Shown: positions 7,902-16,341 of the stretch, piece by piece
Layout of the letters: each line of letters starts with the position of its first letter
How positions within the stretch are numbered: position 1 is the stretch's first letter
Assembly (NCBI RefSeq): GCF_001953875.1
Contig: NZ_MQUR01000041.1
Span: 12,716 to 60,740, forward strand
Direction of reading: 5' to 3'
Length of the DNA: 48,025 bases
Source: Streptomyces amritsarensis
GTDB lineage: Bacteria > Actinomycetota > Actinomycetes > Streptomycetales > Streptomycetaceae
The notes under the pieces: generated by a model
Told to the model about the DNA's origin: nothing
What the model saw: only the letters and a program-made list of their open reading frames with translations
Database searches by the model: none
Position numbers and translations under genes: made by a program

Positions 7902-9725
7902 CTACTTCTTGGCCGTCGGCCGCAGCCGGACCTTCACCTTGACGCGGCTCTCGACGTCGGGCAGGCGCACGGTGAGCGCCTCCGCGTCGAAGTCGGTGTA
8001 CGGCTTCTCGTCGATCTCCACGGACGCGATGCGCACCGAGCCGGCGGGCAGCAGGTCGGGCGAGACGCGCAGGATGCGGTCGGGCAGGCCGGTCGGGTCG
8101 GGCTGGAAGTGGAAGTCCATCTCCCGGCCGTTGATGAGCAGGTTGTTGTAGACGGCGGCGAGGTAGCAGAGCTCCGCCGAGTGGTACATGGACATCGAGT
8201 GGCTGCCCTTGAGCCGCTCGGTGCCGAGCAGGTAGGGCGTCCCGCTGGCGAGGACGTTGAAGTAGACGGCTCCCTCGTCGTGGTCGAGGAAGAAGGTGTT
8301 GTAGAAGGCCTGCGCCTGCCGGGCCTCGCGCAGGTTCGCGTCGCCGCCGACCGTGCCGTTCAGGATGAGGTAGGCGAGGATCGCCTGCTCCTGCTGCCAC
8401 CAGGCCTTGCGGTCGTGCCAGGCGAAACGATACGTCTCCTGGTCGTCCTGCTTCACGCGCTCCACCACGTCGTACCAGCCGCCGCGCTGCACGTCGCTGC
8501 CGACGGCCGGCATGATCTCGCCGATCTTCCGGGCGAGCTCCTCGTACGCCGGCTTGGCCTTGAGCGAGTTCATCCGCATCAGGTTCCAGGCGATCTTCAG
8601 GTTGTGGCCGACGACCGCGCGGTCCTGCTGCCAGCTGTGCGCCTTGTCGTGCGACCAGTCGCGGAAGAAGCGCTCCTGGACGAACGGGCTGTTCTTGTAG
8701 TCCGGGAACCTGTCCGCGATCGTGTCGAAGGTGTACTCGAGGAAGTCGGCGTACTTCTGGTCGCCCGTCGCCAGGTACAGGTTGATCAGGTAGGCGGGGG
8801 CGTGGTCGCCGACCGAGTTCCAGTTCTTGCGCTCGGCGTTCTCACCGAGGGACTCGTGGTCCGCGCTGAAGAGGATCGGGTCGATGTGGGAGTAGTAGCC
8901 GCCCTGCTCCGGGTCGAAGAAGAACTTGTCGAACAGCCGGATCGTGGCGTCCGCGTCGTTCTTGATCCGGACGTCGCCGGTGACCCGGTAGGTCTGGACG
9001 GGGCCGGCCAGCGCGTAGATCTGCTCGTACATCGGGATCGCGTCGTAGTCGTCGGAGAACTCCGAGGTGAACAGCTTGCGCTCGCTGTCCCCGTCGACGC
9101 TGATGCCGTGGTACCAGAAGACCACGTCCTCCTCGCCGTCCACGACCCGCATGTGCTTGCGCAGGTACTCGGTGCCGCGCTCGGCGACCTCCAGGTACTC
9201 GTCCTTCCCGGTCAGCAGGTAGGCCGAGGCCATGCCGTAGACCAGGCGGGAGATCGTGTCGGTCTCCTGGACGTGGCTGGCGGTCTTGTCGCCGCCGAGC
9301 CGGATCTCGGTGCGGTACTCGGTGAAGTCCACCGGGCCGTCGCCGAACTGCGCCCGCTTGTAGAAGTCGGCCAGCGACTCGATCTGCTTGATCCACCAGC
9401 TGCCCTCCTCGAAGCGGTAGTCCTCGGCGCCGCGGCCCAGGAACACCAGGCGCTTGGCTTCGAAGCGGCCGCCGTGCTCGGGGTAGTGGACGCCGTAGAC
9501 GAAGAGGAACCGGCCCGGCGAGAGCATCTCGTCGATGTGCCCGGAGGCGTCGATGTAGGGCTCGTCCAGGTTGCGGACCAGCTCGGCGCTGGGGTCGCCG
9601 GCCAGCGAGACGTCGAACTCGCGGCCGTCGGAGGTCTTCAGCCGCAGCAGGCGCGTACCGGAGTCGAAGCGGACGACGTAGCCCGCGATGGTGTCGGAGA
9701 AGGAGAAGCTCACGGCGTCCGCCAT
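7902..9725 (-). CDS. AGE-like (alpha/alpha)6-barrel protein, N-acylglucosamine 2-epimerase superfamily
   Basis: About 607 residues. The N-terminal roughly 110 residues form a separate beta-rich part, followed by an alpha/alpha barrel of the AGE/cellobiose-epimerase type: WWIKQIESLADFY, LVYGMASAYLLTGKDEYL, FDPEQGGYYSHI, then AVVGHNLKIAWNLMRM with the histidine that is catalytic in AGE enzymes, and RGGWYDVVER. Family members epimerise sugars or degrade oligosaccharides, which would fit glgX downstream. No signal peptide is seen. The ATG at 9725 lies one base past the VOC stop; a GTG at 9734 is the alternative start. The exact substrate is unknown and the family call is by motif recall. Confidence 0.75.
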   Translation of the reverse strand: MADAVSFSFSDTIAGYVVRFDSGTRLLRLKTSDGREFDVSLAGDPSAELVRNLDEPYIDASGHIDEMLSPGRFLFVYGVHYPEHGGRFEAKRLVFLGRGAEDYRFEEGSWWIKQIESLADFYKRAQFGDGPVDFTEYRTEIRLGGDKTASHVQETDTISRLVYGMASAYLLTGKDEYLEVAERGTEYLRKHMRVVDGEEDVVFWYHGISVDGDSERKLFTSEFSDDYDAIPMYEQIYALAGPVQTYRVTGDVRIKNDADATIRLFDKFFFDPEQGGYYSHIDPILFSADHESLGENAERKNWNSVGDHAPAYLINLYLATGDQKYADFLEYTFDTIADRFPDYKNSPFVQERFFRDWSHDKAHSWQQDRAVVGHNLKIAWNLMRMNSLKAKPAYEELARKIGEIMPAVGSDVQRGGWYDVVERVKQDDQETYRFAWHDRKAWWQQEQAILAYLILNGTVGGDANLREARQAQAFYNTFFLDHDEGAVYFNVLASGTPYLLGTERLKGSHSMSMYHSAELCYLAAVYNNLLINGREMDFHFQPDPTGLPDRILRVSPDLLPAGSVRIASVEIDEKPYTDFDAEALTVRLPDVESRVKVKVRLRPTAKK

Positions 9726-9726
9726 G

Positions 9727-10164
9727 TCATGCACCGTCTTTGTCGTGAGTGCTGTCGTCCTCGTATCCCTGGCTCACTTCGACGATCACCCCGTCGGGGT
9801 CGCGGACCCACACGGTCCGCCAGCCGCAGATGAAGTCGTCGAAGTCCAGCGGCCCCAGGGTCACTTCCGCCGCGTCGCCCAGCTCGGCCAGGAACGCGTC
9901 CACGCTGTCGGTCTGGAACGCCAGGTGGCGCATCCGGCCCGGGGCCTGCGGCCCGTCGTCGTCCGCCCGGCGGGCCGGTTCGGTCCCGCCGGCCGCGAAG
10001 AGCTCCAGGTAGGCGTCCCCCTTGCGCAGGAACACGATCTGCGCCTCCCCCAGGTCGACCACCCGGGCCCGGGAGAAGCCGAAGTACCGGGTGTAGAAGT
10101 CCTCGGTGGTCTTCTGGTCCGTGCAGTTCAGGCCTACGTGGGACCACCGCAGCCCGGCGGCCAT
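9727..10164 (-). CDS. VOC/glyoxalase-fold dioxygenase-like protein
   Basis: A 145-residue vicinal-oxygen-chelate protein with two beta-alpha-beta-beta-beta modules: LRWSHVGLNCTDQKTTEDFY at the N-terminus and MRHLAFQTDSVDAFLAEL in the second half, ending WVRDPDGVIVEVSQGYE. His in SHVGL, His in RHLAF and Glu in VIVEV are the expected metal ligands. Members isomerise, cleave or bind small carbonyl compounds, antibiotics or catechols. It overlaps the upstream DJ-1/PfpI gene by one base. Next to two glyoxalase-III-like proteins in the same array, an aldehyde or alpha-keto substrate is plausible but not shown. Confidence 0.88.
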   Translation of the reverse strand: MAAGLRWSHVGLNCTDQKTTEDFYTRYFGFSRARVVDLGEAQIVFLRKGDAYLELFAAGGTEPARRADDDGPQAPGRMRHLAFQTDSVDAFLAELGDAAEVTLGPLDFDDFICGWRTVWVRDPDGVIVEVSQGYEDDSTHDKDGA

Positions 10165-10775
10165 CAGCCGGCCCCCCGGCCCCGCCCGGCCGAGATCAGC
10201 TCGATGATCCGGCGGGCGAACAGGTGGTGGTGTGCTCCGGTGCGTCCGGTGACCAGGTCCGCGTCGACCACCACGTCCTCGTCGACGTACTCCCCGCCCA
10301 TGTTGCGGACGTCGCCGATCAGGTTGTTGTGGCAGACCACCTTGCGGCCGCGGATCTTGTCCGGGATGGAGGACGCCAGCCACATGCCGTGGCAGATGAT
10401 CCCCTTGAGGACCGTCGGCTCCTCGAAGGCCCGGCGCAGCAGCTCGGTCGCCGGGGCCAGGACGTCCACGTCCTCGGTGTAGCGCAGCCGGTCGGCCACC
10501 ATGCCCGAGGGCACGATGATCGCCGCGTACCGGCGCAGCTCCTCGTCGTCCAGCCCCTCCAGGGACCGGTCCACGGTGAACGGCGCCCGGTACTCGTGTC
10601 CGGTGAAGGTGAGGGAGTCGTTGCCCCACAGCCGGGTCAGGAAGTCGACCTCGGCGCCCTCCTCCGCGAACCGGTGCTGGTAGTAGAAGATCTCCGGCTC
10701 GTAGTAGTCGCTCTCGACCAGGACCGCGATCCGGGTCCCGGACAGGGCGCCCTCGCGCAGGACGGCATCAGGCAC
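10164..10775 (-). CDS. DJ-1/PfpI family protein
   Basis: A 203-residue DJ-1/PfpI protein. It opens LSGTRIAVLVESDYYEPEIFYYQHRF, with the acidic residue following YYEPE, and has the nucleophile elbow LKGIICHGMWLASS with Cys128. This short form is closest to PfpI/YhbO or to the DJ-1 proteins that hydrate isonitriles; activity cannot be told from sequence. It starts with GTG and overlaps the GMC oxidoreductase stop by 8 bases and the VOC start by one base. It is distinct from the other two DJ-1 genes in the window, with little similarity outside the active-site elbow. Confidence 0.88.
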   Translation of the reverse strand: MPDAVLREGALSGTRIAVLVESDYYEPEIFYYQHRFAEEGAEVDFLTRLWGNDSLTFTGHEYRAPFTVDRSLEGLDDEELRRYAAIIVPSGMVADRLRYTEDVDVLAPATELLRRAFEEPTVLKGIICHGMWLASSIPDKIRGRKVVCHNNLIGDVRNMGGEYVDEDVVVDADLVTGRTGAHHHLFARRIIELISAGRGRGAG

Positions 10776-12372
10776 GGGAGGTCCCCCTCAGGAAGTCCGC
10801 CGCGCGCTCGGCGATCATCGCGATGGCGGTGTGGCAGTTGCCCGACGGGACGGCGGGCATCACGCTGGCGTCCACGACGCGCAGGTTGCGCACGCCGTGC
10901 ACCCTCAGCTCGGGGTCGACGACGGCGAGGTCGTCGATGCCCATGCGGCAGGAGCCGGCCTGGTGGTGGTAGCTCTCCGACTTCTGCTTCACGAAGGTCC
11001 GCAGGTCGTCGTCGCCGGTGTATCCGGGGCCGGGCTGCAGCTCCTGCTTGTACCAGGGCGAGAACGCCGAGGTCGCGAAGATCTCCCGGGCGATCTTGAC
11101 GCCCTGCACCATGCGTTCCAGGTCCCACCGGTCGCCGAGGTAGTTCGGGTTGATCAGCGGGTGGGCCAGCGGGTCGGCGCTCGCCAGCCTGATCCAGCCG
11201 CGCGAGACCGGGCGTACGACACCGGGCAGGATGGACACCGTGTTCGGGTGGTCCTTGCCGACGATCACGTCGAACGGGACGTGGACGAAGGCGATCTGCA
11301 GGTCGGGGGCGGGCAGACCCGGCTGCGAGGACAGGAACAGAGCGCTCTCGGAGAGGTTCTGCGCGGGCGGCGGGAGCTCCTGGGTGACCTCGGCCATCAG
11401 CCCGGTCAGGACGTGGTTGTGGAAGTTCTCGCCGACCCCGGGCAGGGCCGCGGTGACCTCGATGCCGTGCTCGCGCAGCTGCTCCGGTTGTCCGATGCCG
11501 GAGAGCAGCAGCAGCTTCGGCGACTCGATCGCCCCGGCGGCCACGACCACCTCGCGCCGGGCCCGTACGGTGTGCAGCCCGGGCGCGGGGGTGCTGCTGC
11601 GGCCGTCCCGTACGGTCCGGCCGGCGAACTCCGCGGGCGGCCGGAGCTGGACGTACTCGACGCCCGTGCAGGTGTCCCCGTCGAGGAGCAGCCGGCTGCT
11701 CTGCGCGTTGGTGCGCAGGGTCAGGTTCGGCCGGTCGAGCGCGGGCTCCAGATAGGCGGCCAGGGCGCCCTGGCGGCGGCCGTCGGCCACGTCGATGTGG
11801 TGCCAGCCGGTGCCGAAGAGGCCGCGCCGGGGCCCGTCGGTGTTGAAGTCCGCGATCTCCTCGTGCCCCAGCTCGACGGCCGCGTCGATGAAGGCGCGGG
11901 AGACCGGGTTGGGGCCGTGCAGCCCGGCGTTGGTGACCCGCTGCGGGCCGCGGGTGCCGGTGGTGGCGGCCGTGACGTCCTCCTGGCCCTCCAGCAGGGC
12001 GAAGTACGGGAGCACGTCCTCGTACGCCCAGCCGGCCGCGCCCTGGTAGGCCCAGTTGTCGAAGTCCGAGGCGTGGCCGCGGATGTGCATCATGATGTAG
12101 AGGTTGCTGCTGCCGCCGGGGGCCTTCCCGCGCGGCTCGTAGGTACGGCGGCCGTCGAGCCCGGGCTGCGGTGTGCTGGTGTAGCCCCAGTCCACGGGCC
12201 CGCCGAGGAGCTTGTACCAGGAGGACGGGTCGTCCACCTCCGGCGGGATCCGGGACCCGCCCGCCTCCAGGACGAGGACGGAGACGTCCGGGTCCTCGGA
12301 GAGCCGGTTCGCCAGCACGCTGCCCGCGGTGCCCGATCCCACGACGATGTAGTCGTACTCTTCCACGCTCAC
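10768..12372 (-). CDS. GMC family FAD-dependent oxidoreductase
   Basis: A 534-residue glucose-methanol-choline oxidoreductase, which oxidises alcohols to aldehydes. The FAD dinucleotide site is YIVVGSGTAGSVLANRLS (about 7-24) with the acidic LEAGG after it. GMC signature 1 is GKAPGGSSNLYIMMHIRG, signature 2 is GAIESPKLLLLSGIG. The active-site histidine lies in SYHHQAGSCRMG, and the second catalytic position is the His of PSGNCHTAIAMIAE. It is of choline-dehydrogenase type but without a recognisable betaine context. It follows three NTF2-like genes with a 10-base gap. Confidence 0.93.
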   Translation of the reverse strand: MSVEEYDYIVVGSGTAGSVLANRLSEDPDVSVLVLEAGGSRIPPEVDDPSSWYKLLGGPVDWGYTSTPQPGLDGRRTYEPRGKAPGGSSNLYIMMHIRGHASDFDNWAYQGAAGWAYEDVLPYFALLEGQEDVTAATTGTRGPQRVTNAGLHGPNPVSRAFIDAAVELGHEEIADFNTDGPRRGLFGTGWHHIDVADGRRQGALAAYLEPALDRPNLTLRTNAQSSRLLLDGDTCTGVEYVQLRPPAEFAGRTVRDGRSSTPAPGLHTVRARREVVVAAGAIESPKLLLLSGIGQPEQLREHGIEVTAALPGVGENFHNHVLTGLMAEVTQELPPPAQNLSESALFLSSQPGLPAPDLQIAFVHVPFDVIVGKDHPNTVSILPGVVRPVSRGWIRLASADPLAHPLINPNYLGDRWDLERMVQGVKIAREIFATSAFSPWYKQELQPGPGYTGDDDLRTFVKQKSESYHHQAGSCRMGIDDLAVVDPELRVHGVRNLRVVDASVMPAVPSGNCHTAIAMIAERAADFLRGTSRA

Positions 12373-12382
12373 CCCTGCCCCC

Positions 12383-12763
12383 TCAGTCCTGGCTCAGCAC
12401 CTGGAAGGGGACCGTGTCGTGGTAGTTCGCCATGTAGGCGATCTTTCCGTCCACGATCCGGAAGAAGTTCATGACCTCGGCCTCGATGGGCTCGCCGGAG
12501 GCGCTGACCGCGGTCAGGTGGGAGACGGCCGCGGCCTTCTCCCCGTCGACGAGGAAGTGCACGGGCTCGTTGCGGAAGACCCGGTACATCGTCCCCATGC
12601 CCTTCATCATCGAGCGGAGCACCTCCAGGCCCTCGATGTGGCCGGCCAGCTGCTCGTCCATGACCTGGTCGTCGGCGAACAGGTCGCACCAGCGGTCCCA
12701 GTCCCCGGCGTTGGCGTACTCGTAGTACTTCTGCAGGATCTGTCGTGCGTCCATCGCGCTCAT
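12383..12763 (-). CDS. NTF2/SnoaL-like protein (third of three)
   Basis: A 126-residue cone-shaped NTF2-like protein: ARQILQKYYEYANAGDWDRWCDLFADDQVMDEQL is the typical first helix and strand, and the C-terminal VMNFFRIVDGKIAYMANYHD matches SnoaL-like cyclases/isomerases. Members bind small hydrophobic ligands and can act as isomerases, dehydratases or carriers. Two start codons (12763 and 12754) are possible. It is separated by 3 bases from the preceding NTF2 gene. Confidence 0.88.
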   Translation of the reverse strand: MSAMDARQILQKYYEYANAGDWDRWCDLFADDQVMDEQLAGHIEGLEVLRSMMKGMGTMYRVFRNEPVHFLVDGEKAAAVSHLTAVSASGEPIEAEVMNFFRIVDGKIAYMANYHDTVPFQVLSQD

Positions 12764-12766
12764 CCC

Positions 12767-13222
12767 CTATCGGTCCCTGCGGGTTCCGTCCGGCGCGAAC
12801 GGCGCCCAGAACTGGCTGAAGGCGGTCGCCGAGTCCCCGAAGAGCCCGTCGCGGCCCTCGACGATCCGGCCCTCCCGCCACCGCATGAAGTGGAAGACCG
12901 GGTAGTCCATCCGCTCGTACGGGGATCCGCTCACCTCGGCCGCGCCGGCCCGCAGGGCGACGTTGCGGCACACGTCCGCCGAGCAGTCCTCGCCGACCAG
13001 CACCGCCTCCAGGTCCATCCGGAAGGTGCCGCCCGTGAGCTTGTGGGTCTGGCCCATCAGCTCCAGGAAGGCGTCCAGGCTCTCGTACCAGCCGGCCAGG
13101 GGGTGGTTGCCCGGCACCAGCCAGCGCAGGTCCTCGGAGTAGTACTCCAGGATCCGTGCCCGGTCGCCGGAGCCGAGGGCCGCGTAGGCCTCCCGGACCC
13201 GCTCCCGCGTCACTTCGGTCAT
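12767..13222 (-). CDS. NTF2/SnoaL-like protein (second of three)
   Basis: A 151-residue NTF2-like protein starting MTEVTRERVREAYAALGSGD, with ILEYYSEDLRWLVPGNHPLAGWYESLDAFLELM in the pocket-forming region and DYPVFHFMRWREGRIVEGRD at the end. It is recognisably related to its two neighbours but divergent, suggesting hetero-oligomers or different substrates rather than recent duplication. The start codon has GGAGG-type sequence upstream (tcctcctt on the plus strand). Confidence 0.87.
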   Translation of the reverse strand: MTEVTRERVREAYAALGSGDRARILEYYSEDLRWLVPGNHPLAGWYESLDAFLELMGQTHKLTGGTFRMDLEAVLVGEDCSADVCRNVALRAGAAEVSGSPYERMDYPVFHFMRWREGRIVEGRDGLFGDSATAFSQFWAPFAPDGTRRDR

Positions 13223-13240
13223 CGTCGGTCCTCCTTCACC

Positions 13241-13276
13241 GCGGTCGCGTTCACGTTCGCGGTCGCGGTCGCGGTC
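13241..13276. repeat. Hexanucleotide repeat overlapping a stop codon
   Basis: Six consecutive 6-base units, four of them GCGGTC and two one- or two-base variants, end inside the stop codon of the first NTF2-like gene. It lies mostly in the 52-base gap before the second NTF2-like gene. Expansion would change spacing between genes without altering protein sequence. Confidence 0.7.
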
Positions 13277-13709
13277 ACAGGGAGCCGGAACCGGGCATCG
13301 GGGCCAGGTCGTTGACGGTGTACTGCTTGATCAGCGGTCCGTCGGGGCCGGCGACCACCGTCCAGGTCTGGTCCGCGTCGAAGCCCAGCCACTGGCTGCG
13401 GGCGGCCGGCGGGTCCCAGATCTTGGCCTGCCAGTTGACGAGGACCCGGACGACCGCCCGGTCGCCCTCGATGACGGGCTCCACCTTCGTGACCGTGTGC
13501 ACCTCGTCGAAGAAGCGGTGGGTGACGGCCTCGTACCAGCGGCCGAAGCCCTCGTGTCCGAGGAAGGTGTCCTCGGGGACCTTGAACTCCAGGTCCTCGG
13601 TGATCAGGGCGAGCACATCGGCCAGGCCCACGTGCTGGTCCAGCGCCACGTACCAGTTCTCGGCGAAACTGCGGATCGCGTCCTCGGTCAGCTGCCGCTC
13701 GGCGGGCAT
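13275..13709 (-). CDS. NTF2/SnoaL-like protein (first of three)
   Basis: A 144-residue NTF2-like protein: LTEDAIRSFAENWYVALDQHVGLADVLALITEDLEFKVP, then GHEGFGRWYEAVTHRFFDEVH and VLVNWQAKIWDPPAARSQWLGFDADQTW. The pocket is Trp/Phe-rich, suggesting an aromatic or hydrophobic ligand. It follows the ThDP enzyme by 84 bases. A hexanucleotide repeat runs into its stop codon. Which of the three NTF2 proteins is catalytic cannot be told. Confidence 0.87.
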   Translation of the reverse strand: MPAERQLTEDAIRSFAENWYVALDQHVGLADVLALITEDLEFKVPEDTFLGHEGFGRWYEAVTHRFFDEVHTVTKVEPVIEGDRAVVRVLVNWQAKIWDPPAARSQWLGFDADQTWTVVAGPDGPLIKQYTVNDLAPMPGSGSL

Positions 13710-13721
13710 GCGGTCTCCTCC

Positions 13722-13757
13722 TGTCGCGTCTGATGCGTCTGTCGCGTCTGATGCCTC
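13722..13757. repeat. 18-base tandem repeat, two copies
   Basis: Two adjacent 18-base units (13722-13739 and 13740-13757) differ at one position. They occupy the 84-base gap between the ThDP enzyme gene and the first NTF2-like gene and may space or structure the transcript. Confidence 0.75.
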
Positions 13758-13793
13758 TGTTGCAGCCGTTGCGCTTCCTTGAGTCCCGGTGCG

Positions 13794-15434
13794 TCAGATC
13801 TGCACGTCGACGAGGAACGGTCCGGGGTGGGACAGCATCCGGCCCACCGCGGCCACCGCCTCGTCCGGCTTCTCCACGCGCATCCCGCCGGCGCCGAGCG
13901 AGCGGGCCAGCCCGGCGAAGTCGATCTCGGGGTGCGAGAGGTCGAAGGAGCCCGGGAATCCGTGCTCGGGGATGTCCCGCTCCCGCCAGTACTGGGCGAT
14001 GTTGTCGTCCAGCAGCCGGTACTTGCGGTTGTTGCAGACGACGAACTTGGCGTCGATGCCGTGCCGGGCCGCGGTCCACAGCGCCTGGTAGGTGTACATG
14101 GACCCGCCGTCGCCCGCGAAGCCCACGACGAGCCGGTCCGGGCGGGCCAGCTTGGCGCCGACCGCGCCGGGGAAGCCCACGCCGAGCGAACCGCCGCGGG
14201 TCAGGTGGTAGTCGCCGGGGCGCTCGGCCGGCAGGTGGCGGGTGACCAGCGGCGAGGTGGTCAGCGCCTCGTCGAAGACGATCAGGTCCCCGCCGGTGCG
14301 CTCGGCCAGGGTCCGCAGGAAGACGGCCATCGGCGTGCCGTCGTCCTCGGCGGGCGCCCCCGCCGACCGGGCCCGCTCCCGGGTCCGTGCGTCGAGCCGG
14401 GCGGCCGCGGCGGCCCGCCGCTGCGGGGTCAGCTGCCGCTCCAGTACGCCGGCCAGCGCGCGCAGCGCCTGGCGCGGATCCGCGGCGAGGCCCAGGTCCA
14501 CCGGGTGGTTCTTGGCGATCTCGTAGGCGTTCAGGTCGATGTGGACGACCTTCGCGCCGGCCCGGAAGGGGCTCTCCAGCTCGGGGAACACCTCCGGGAA
14601 GACGTAGGTGCCGACGATCAGCACCCCGTCGGCGTCCGCGACCAGCTCCTTGCTGTGCGGGCCGAACATGTGGCCCGTCTGGCCGCGCCGCAGCGGGTGC
14701 GAGGCCGCGATGTTCACCTCGGAGGAGTCGACCTCGTAGACGTCGGCGCCCAGCAGCTCGGCGACGGCGGCGAGCTCGCGCTGCGCCCCGGAGAGCGCCA
14801 CCCCGTCCCCGACGAGGACGACCGGCCGCTCGGCGGAGGCGAGCAGCGCGGCCGCCCGGCCGACCGACGCCGGCGAGGGCGCCACGTCCGTCAGCGGGAC
14901 CGTGGCCGGCAGGACGGGCTCGGAGTTGAGCTCGTCCAGCACGTCCATCGGCAGCGCGACGAACACGGGCCCGCGGGGCGGGGTGAGCGCGATCTTGACG
15001 GCGCGGCGGACGGTGCGGAGCACCGAGCGCGGGTCGGTGACGCGGGTCGCGTACTTGGTGACGGGCCGGGCCATGGCCACCAGGTCGGACGCCATCTGCG
15101 CGTCCATGGCGTCGTAGCGGACCCCGGCGTCGCCGGCGACGACGACGAGCGGGGTGTGGCCGCGCAGCGACTGGTAGAGCATCCCGATGCCGTTGCCGAG
15201 GCCCACCCCGGAGTGCAGCTGGAGCAGGGCCGCGCCGCCGGTCGCCCGGGCGTACCCGTCGGCGATGCCGGCGGCCACGGTCTCCTGGAGGGCGAGGACG
15301 TAGCGGAAGTCCTCCGCCGCGTCCACCGCGTCGAGGAATCCCTGTTCGACCGTCCCGGGATTGCCGAACATCACCTTCAGGCCGTCGGCCTTGAACTGCT
15401 CGATCAGCCTTTCCCGTCCGGGAGTGGCTTCCAT
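13794..15434 (-). CDS. ThDP-dependent enzyme, benzoylformate decarboxylase-like
   Basis: A 546-residue thiamine-diphosphate enzyme of the 2-oxoacid decarboxylase/acetolactate synthase superfamily. The cofactor-activating Glu is in LALQETVAAGIADGYARATG. LLQLHSGVGLGNGIGML carries the His typical of benzoylformate decarboxylase (His70 there), after the FGNPGT motif. The ThDP/Mg site is GFAGDGGSMYTYQALW with the closing VVCNN. This suggests non-oxidative decarboxylation of a 2-oxoacid to an aldehyde rather than acetolactate synthesis. GAGGGGG precedes the ATG. It is second in the 15-gene array; the aldehyde could feed the DJ-1, VOC or dehydrogenase proteins, which is inference. Confidence 0.9.
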   Translation of the reverse strand: MEATPGRERLIEQFKADGLKVMFGNPGTVEQGFLDAVDAAEDFRYVLALQETVAAGIADGYARATGGAALLQLHSGVGLGNGIGMLYQSLRGHTPLVVVAGDAGVRYDAMDAQMASDLVAMARPVTKYATRVTDPRSVLRTVRRAVKIALTPPRGPVFVALPMDVLDELNSEPVLPATVPLTDVAPSPASVGRAAALLASAERPVVLVGDGVALSGAQRELAAVAELLGADVYEVDSSEVNIAASHPLRRGQTGHMFGPHSKELVADADGVLIVGTYVFPEVFPELESPFRAGAKVVHIDLNAYEIAKNHPVDLGLAADPRQALRALAGVLERQLTPQRRAAAAARLDARTRERARSAGAPAEDDGTPMAVFLRTLAERTGGDLIVFDEALTTSPLVTRHLPAERPGDYHLTRGGSLGVGFPGAVGAKLARPDRLVVGFAGDGGSMYTYQALWTAARHGIDAKFVVCNNRKYRLLDDNIAQYWRERDIPEHGFPGSFDLSHPEIDFAGLARSLGAGGMRVEKPDEAVAAVGRMLSHPGPFLVDVQI

Positions 15435-15476
15435 GAATTCCCCCTCGCCTGTCCGAAATCCCGGCGGTTTCCGGGA

Positions 15477-16301
15477 CTACCAGCCGTATCGGGTGAGGCC
15501 GTCCTCCAGGACCTCCACGATCTTCTGCCCCGTCAGATAGGAGTCGGGGGTGGAACGTCCGGTGACGAAGGGGAAGTCCACGATCACCGAGACCGGCTTA
15601 CCGAAGTTCCCGTGGTAGGCGCCGCGCGGTCCCGTCGCGTCGCGCAGGATGTATTCCAGCGGATACGGCGGCGGGCCCATGTTGAAGTCGGTACCGAGGA
15701 ATCCGGTGCCGTCCTTGTAGTCGTACTCCTTGCAGTGGCCGGTCACGTGCTTGCCCCAGATGATGCTCCTGCGGTCGTCCCAGTCCCGGGCGAAGGCCAG
15801 GCAGGCGACCCCGTAGCACTCGGCGGCCACGACCTTGCCGGCCTTCCGGAAGGCCAGGATCAGGGCGTGCACGCGCTCGTTGTTGGCGAGGTCGGCGATC
15901 GGGCCGCTGCCTCCGACGATGAGGACCGCGTCGTACCCGGCGATGTCGGCGTCGAGTTTGTCGAGATCACGGTGGTACTGCTCCAGCTTGGGCAGGTAGG
16001 CCGTGTCGCTCGTGTACGGGCGCTCGGGCACCCACGCCTCGATGTCGAGCGGCGAGTCCAGCCGGCTCGACCGCTCGAACTCGCGCCCCAGCCGGGCGTT
16101 CTCCTCGGTGGTCACCGAGCGTCCGAGCGGGGGGTCGATGTAGTTCGCGTCGAGGCTCGGCGGGAGAGCGTGCGCACGCTTTCCGGTCGGCGTGGCGAAT
16201 ATGACCTCGTAGCCCCGCTCGTCGAACTTCGATACGGGCCCTATCAGTTCTTCGGCCCAGTAACCGTGTTCGGAGACAATGACCAGAATCTTTCTGCTCA
16301 C
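15477..16301 (-). CDS. DJ-1/PfpI family protein, first gene of the array
   Basis: A 274-residue DJ-1/PfpI protein: RKILVIVSEHGYWAEELIGPVSKF at the N-terminus, acidic residue in WAEEL, and nucleophile Cys162 in VAAECYGVACLAFA. It is longer than the other two DJ-1 proteins and has a C-terminal NMGPPPYPLEYILRDATG segment. The GTG start at 16301 is chosen because GGAGGAA sits just upstream; the reading frame stays open to 16445 but has no good site there. It is 42 bases ahead of the ThDP enzyme and about 34 bases downstream of the predicted transcription start. Confidence 0.88.
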   Translation of the reverse strand: MSRKILVIVSEHGYWAEELIGPVSKFDERGYEVIFATPTGKRAHALPPSLDANYIDPPLGRSVTTEENARLGREFERSSRLDSPLDIEAWVPERPYTSDTAYLPKLEQYHRDLDKLDADIAGYDAVLIVGGSGPIADLANNERVHALILAFRKAGKVVAAECYGVACLAFARDWDDRRSIIWGKHVTGHCKEYDYKDGTGFLGTDFNMGPPPYPLEYILRDATGPRGAYHGNFGKPVSVIVDFPFVTGRSTPDSYLTGQKIVEVLEDGLTRYGW

Positions 16302-16341
16302 GTATTCCTCCAGGCGCCGCCTGTTGTCGTTGGCGTCCCCC

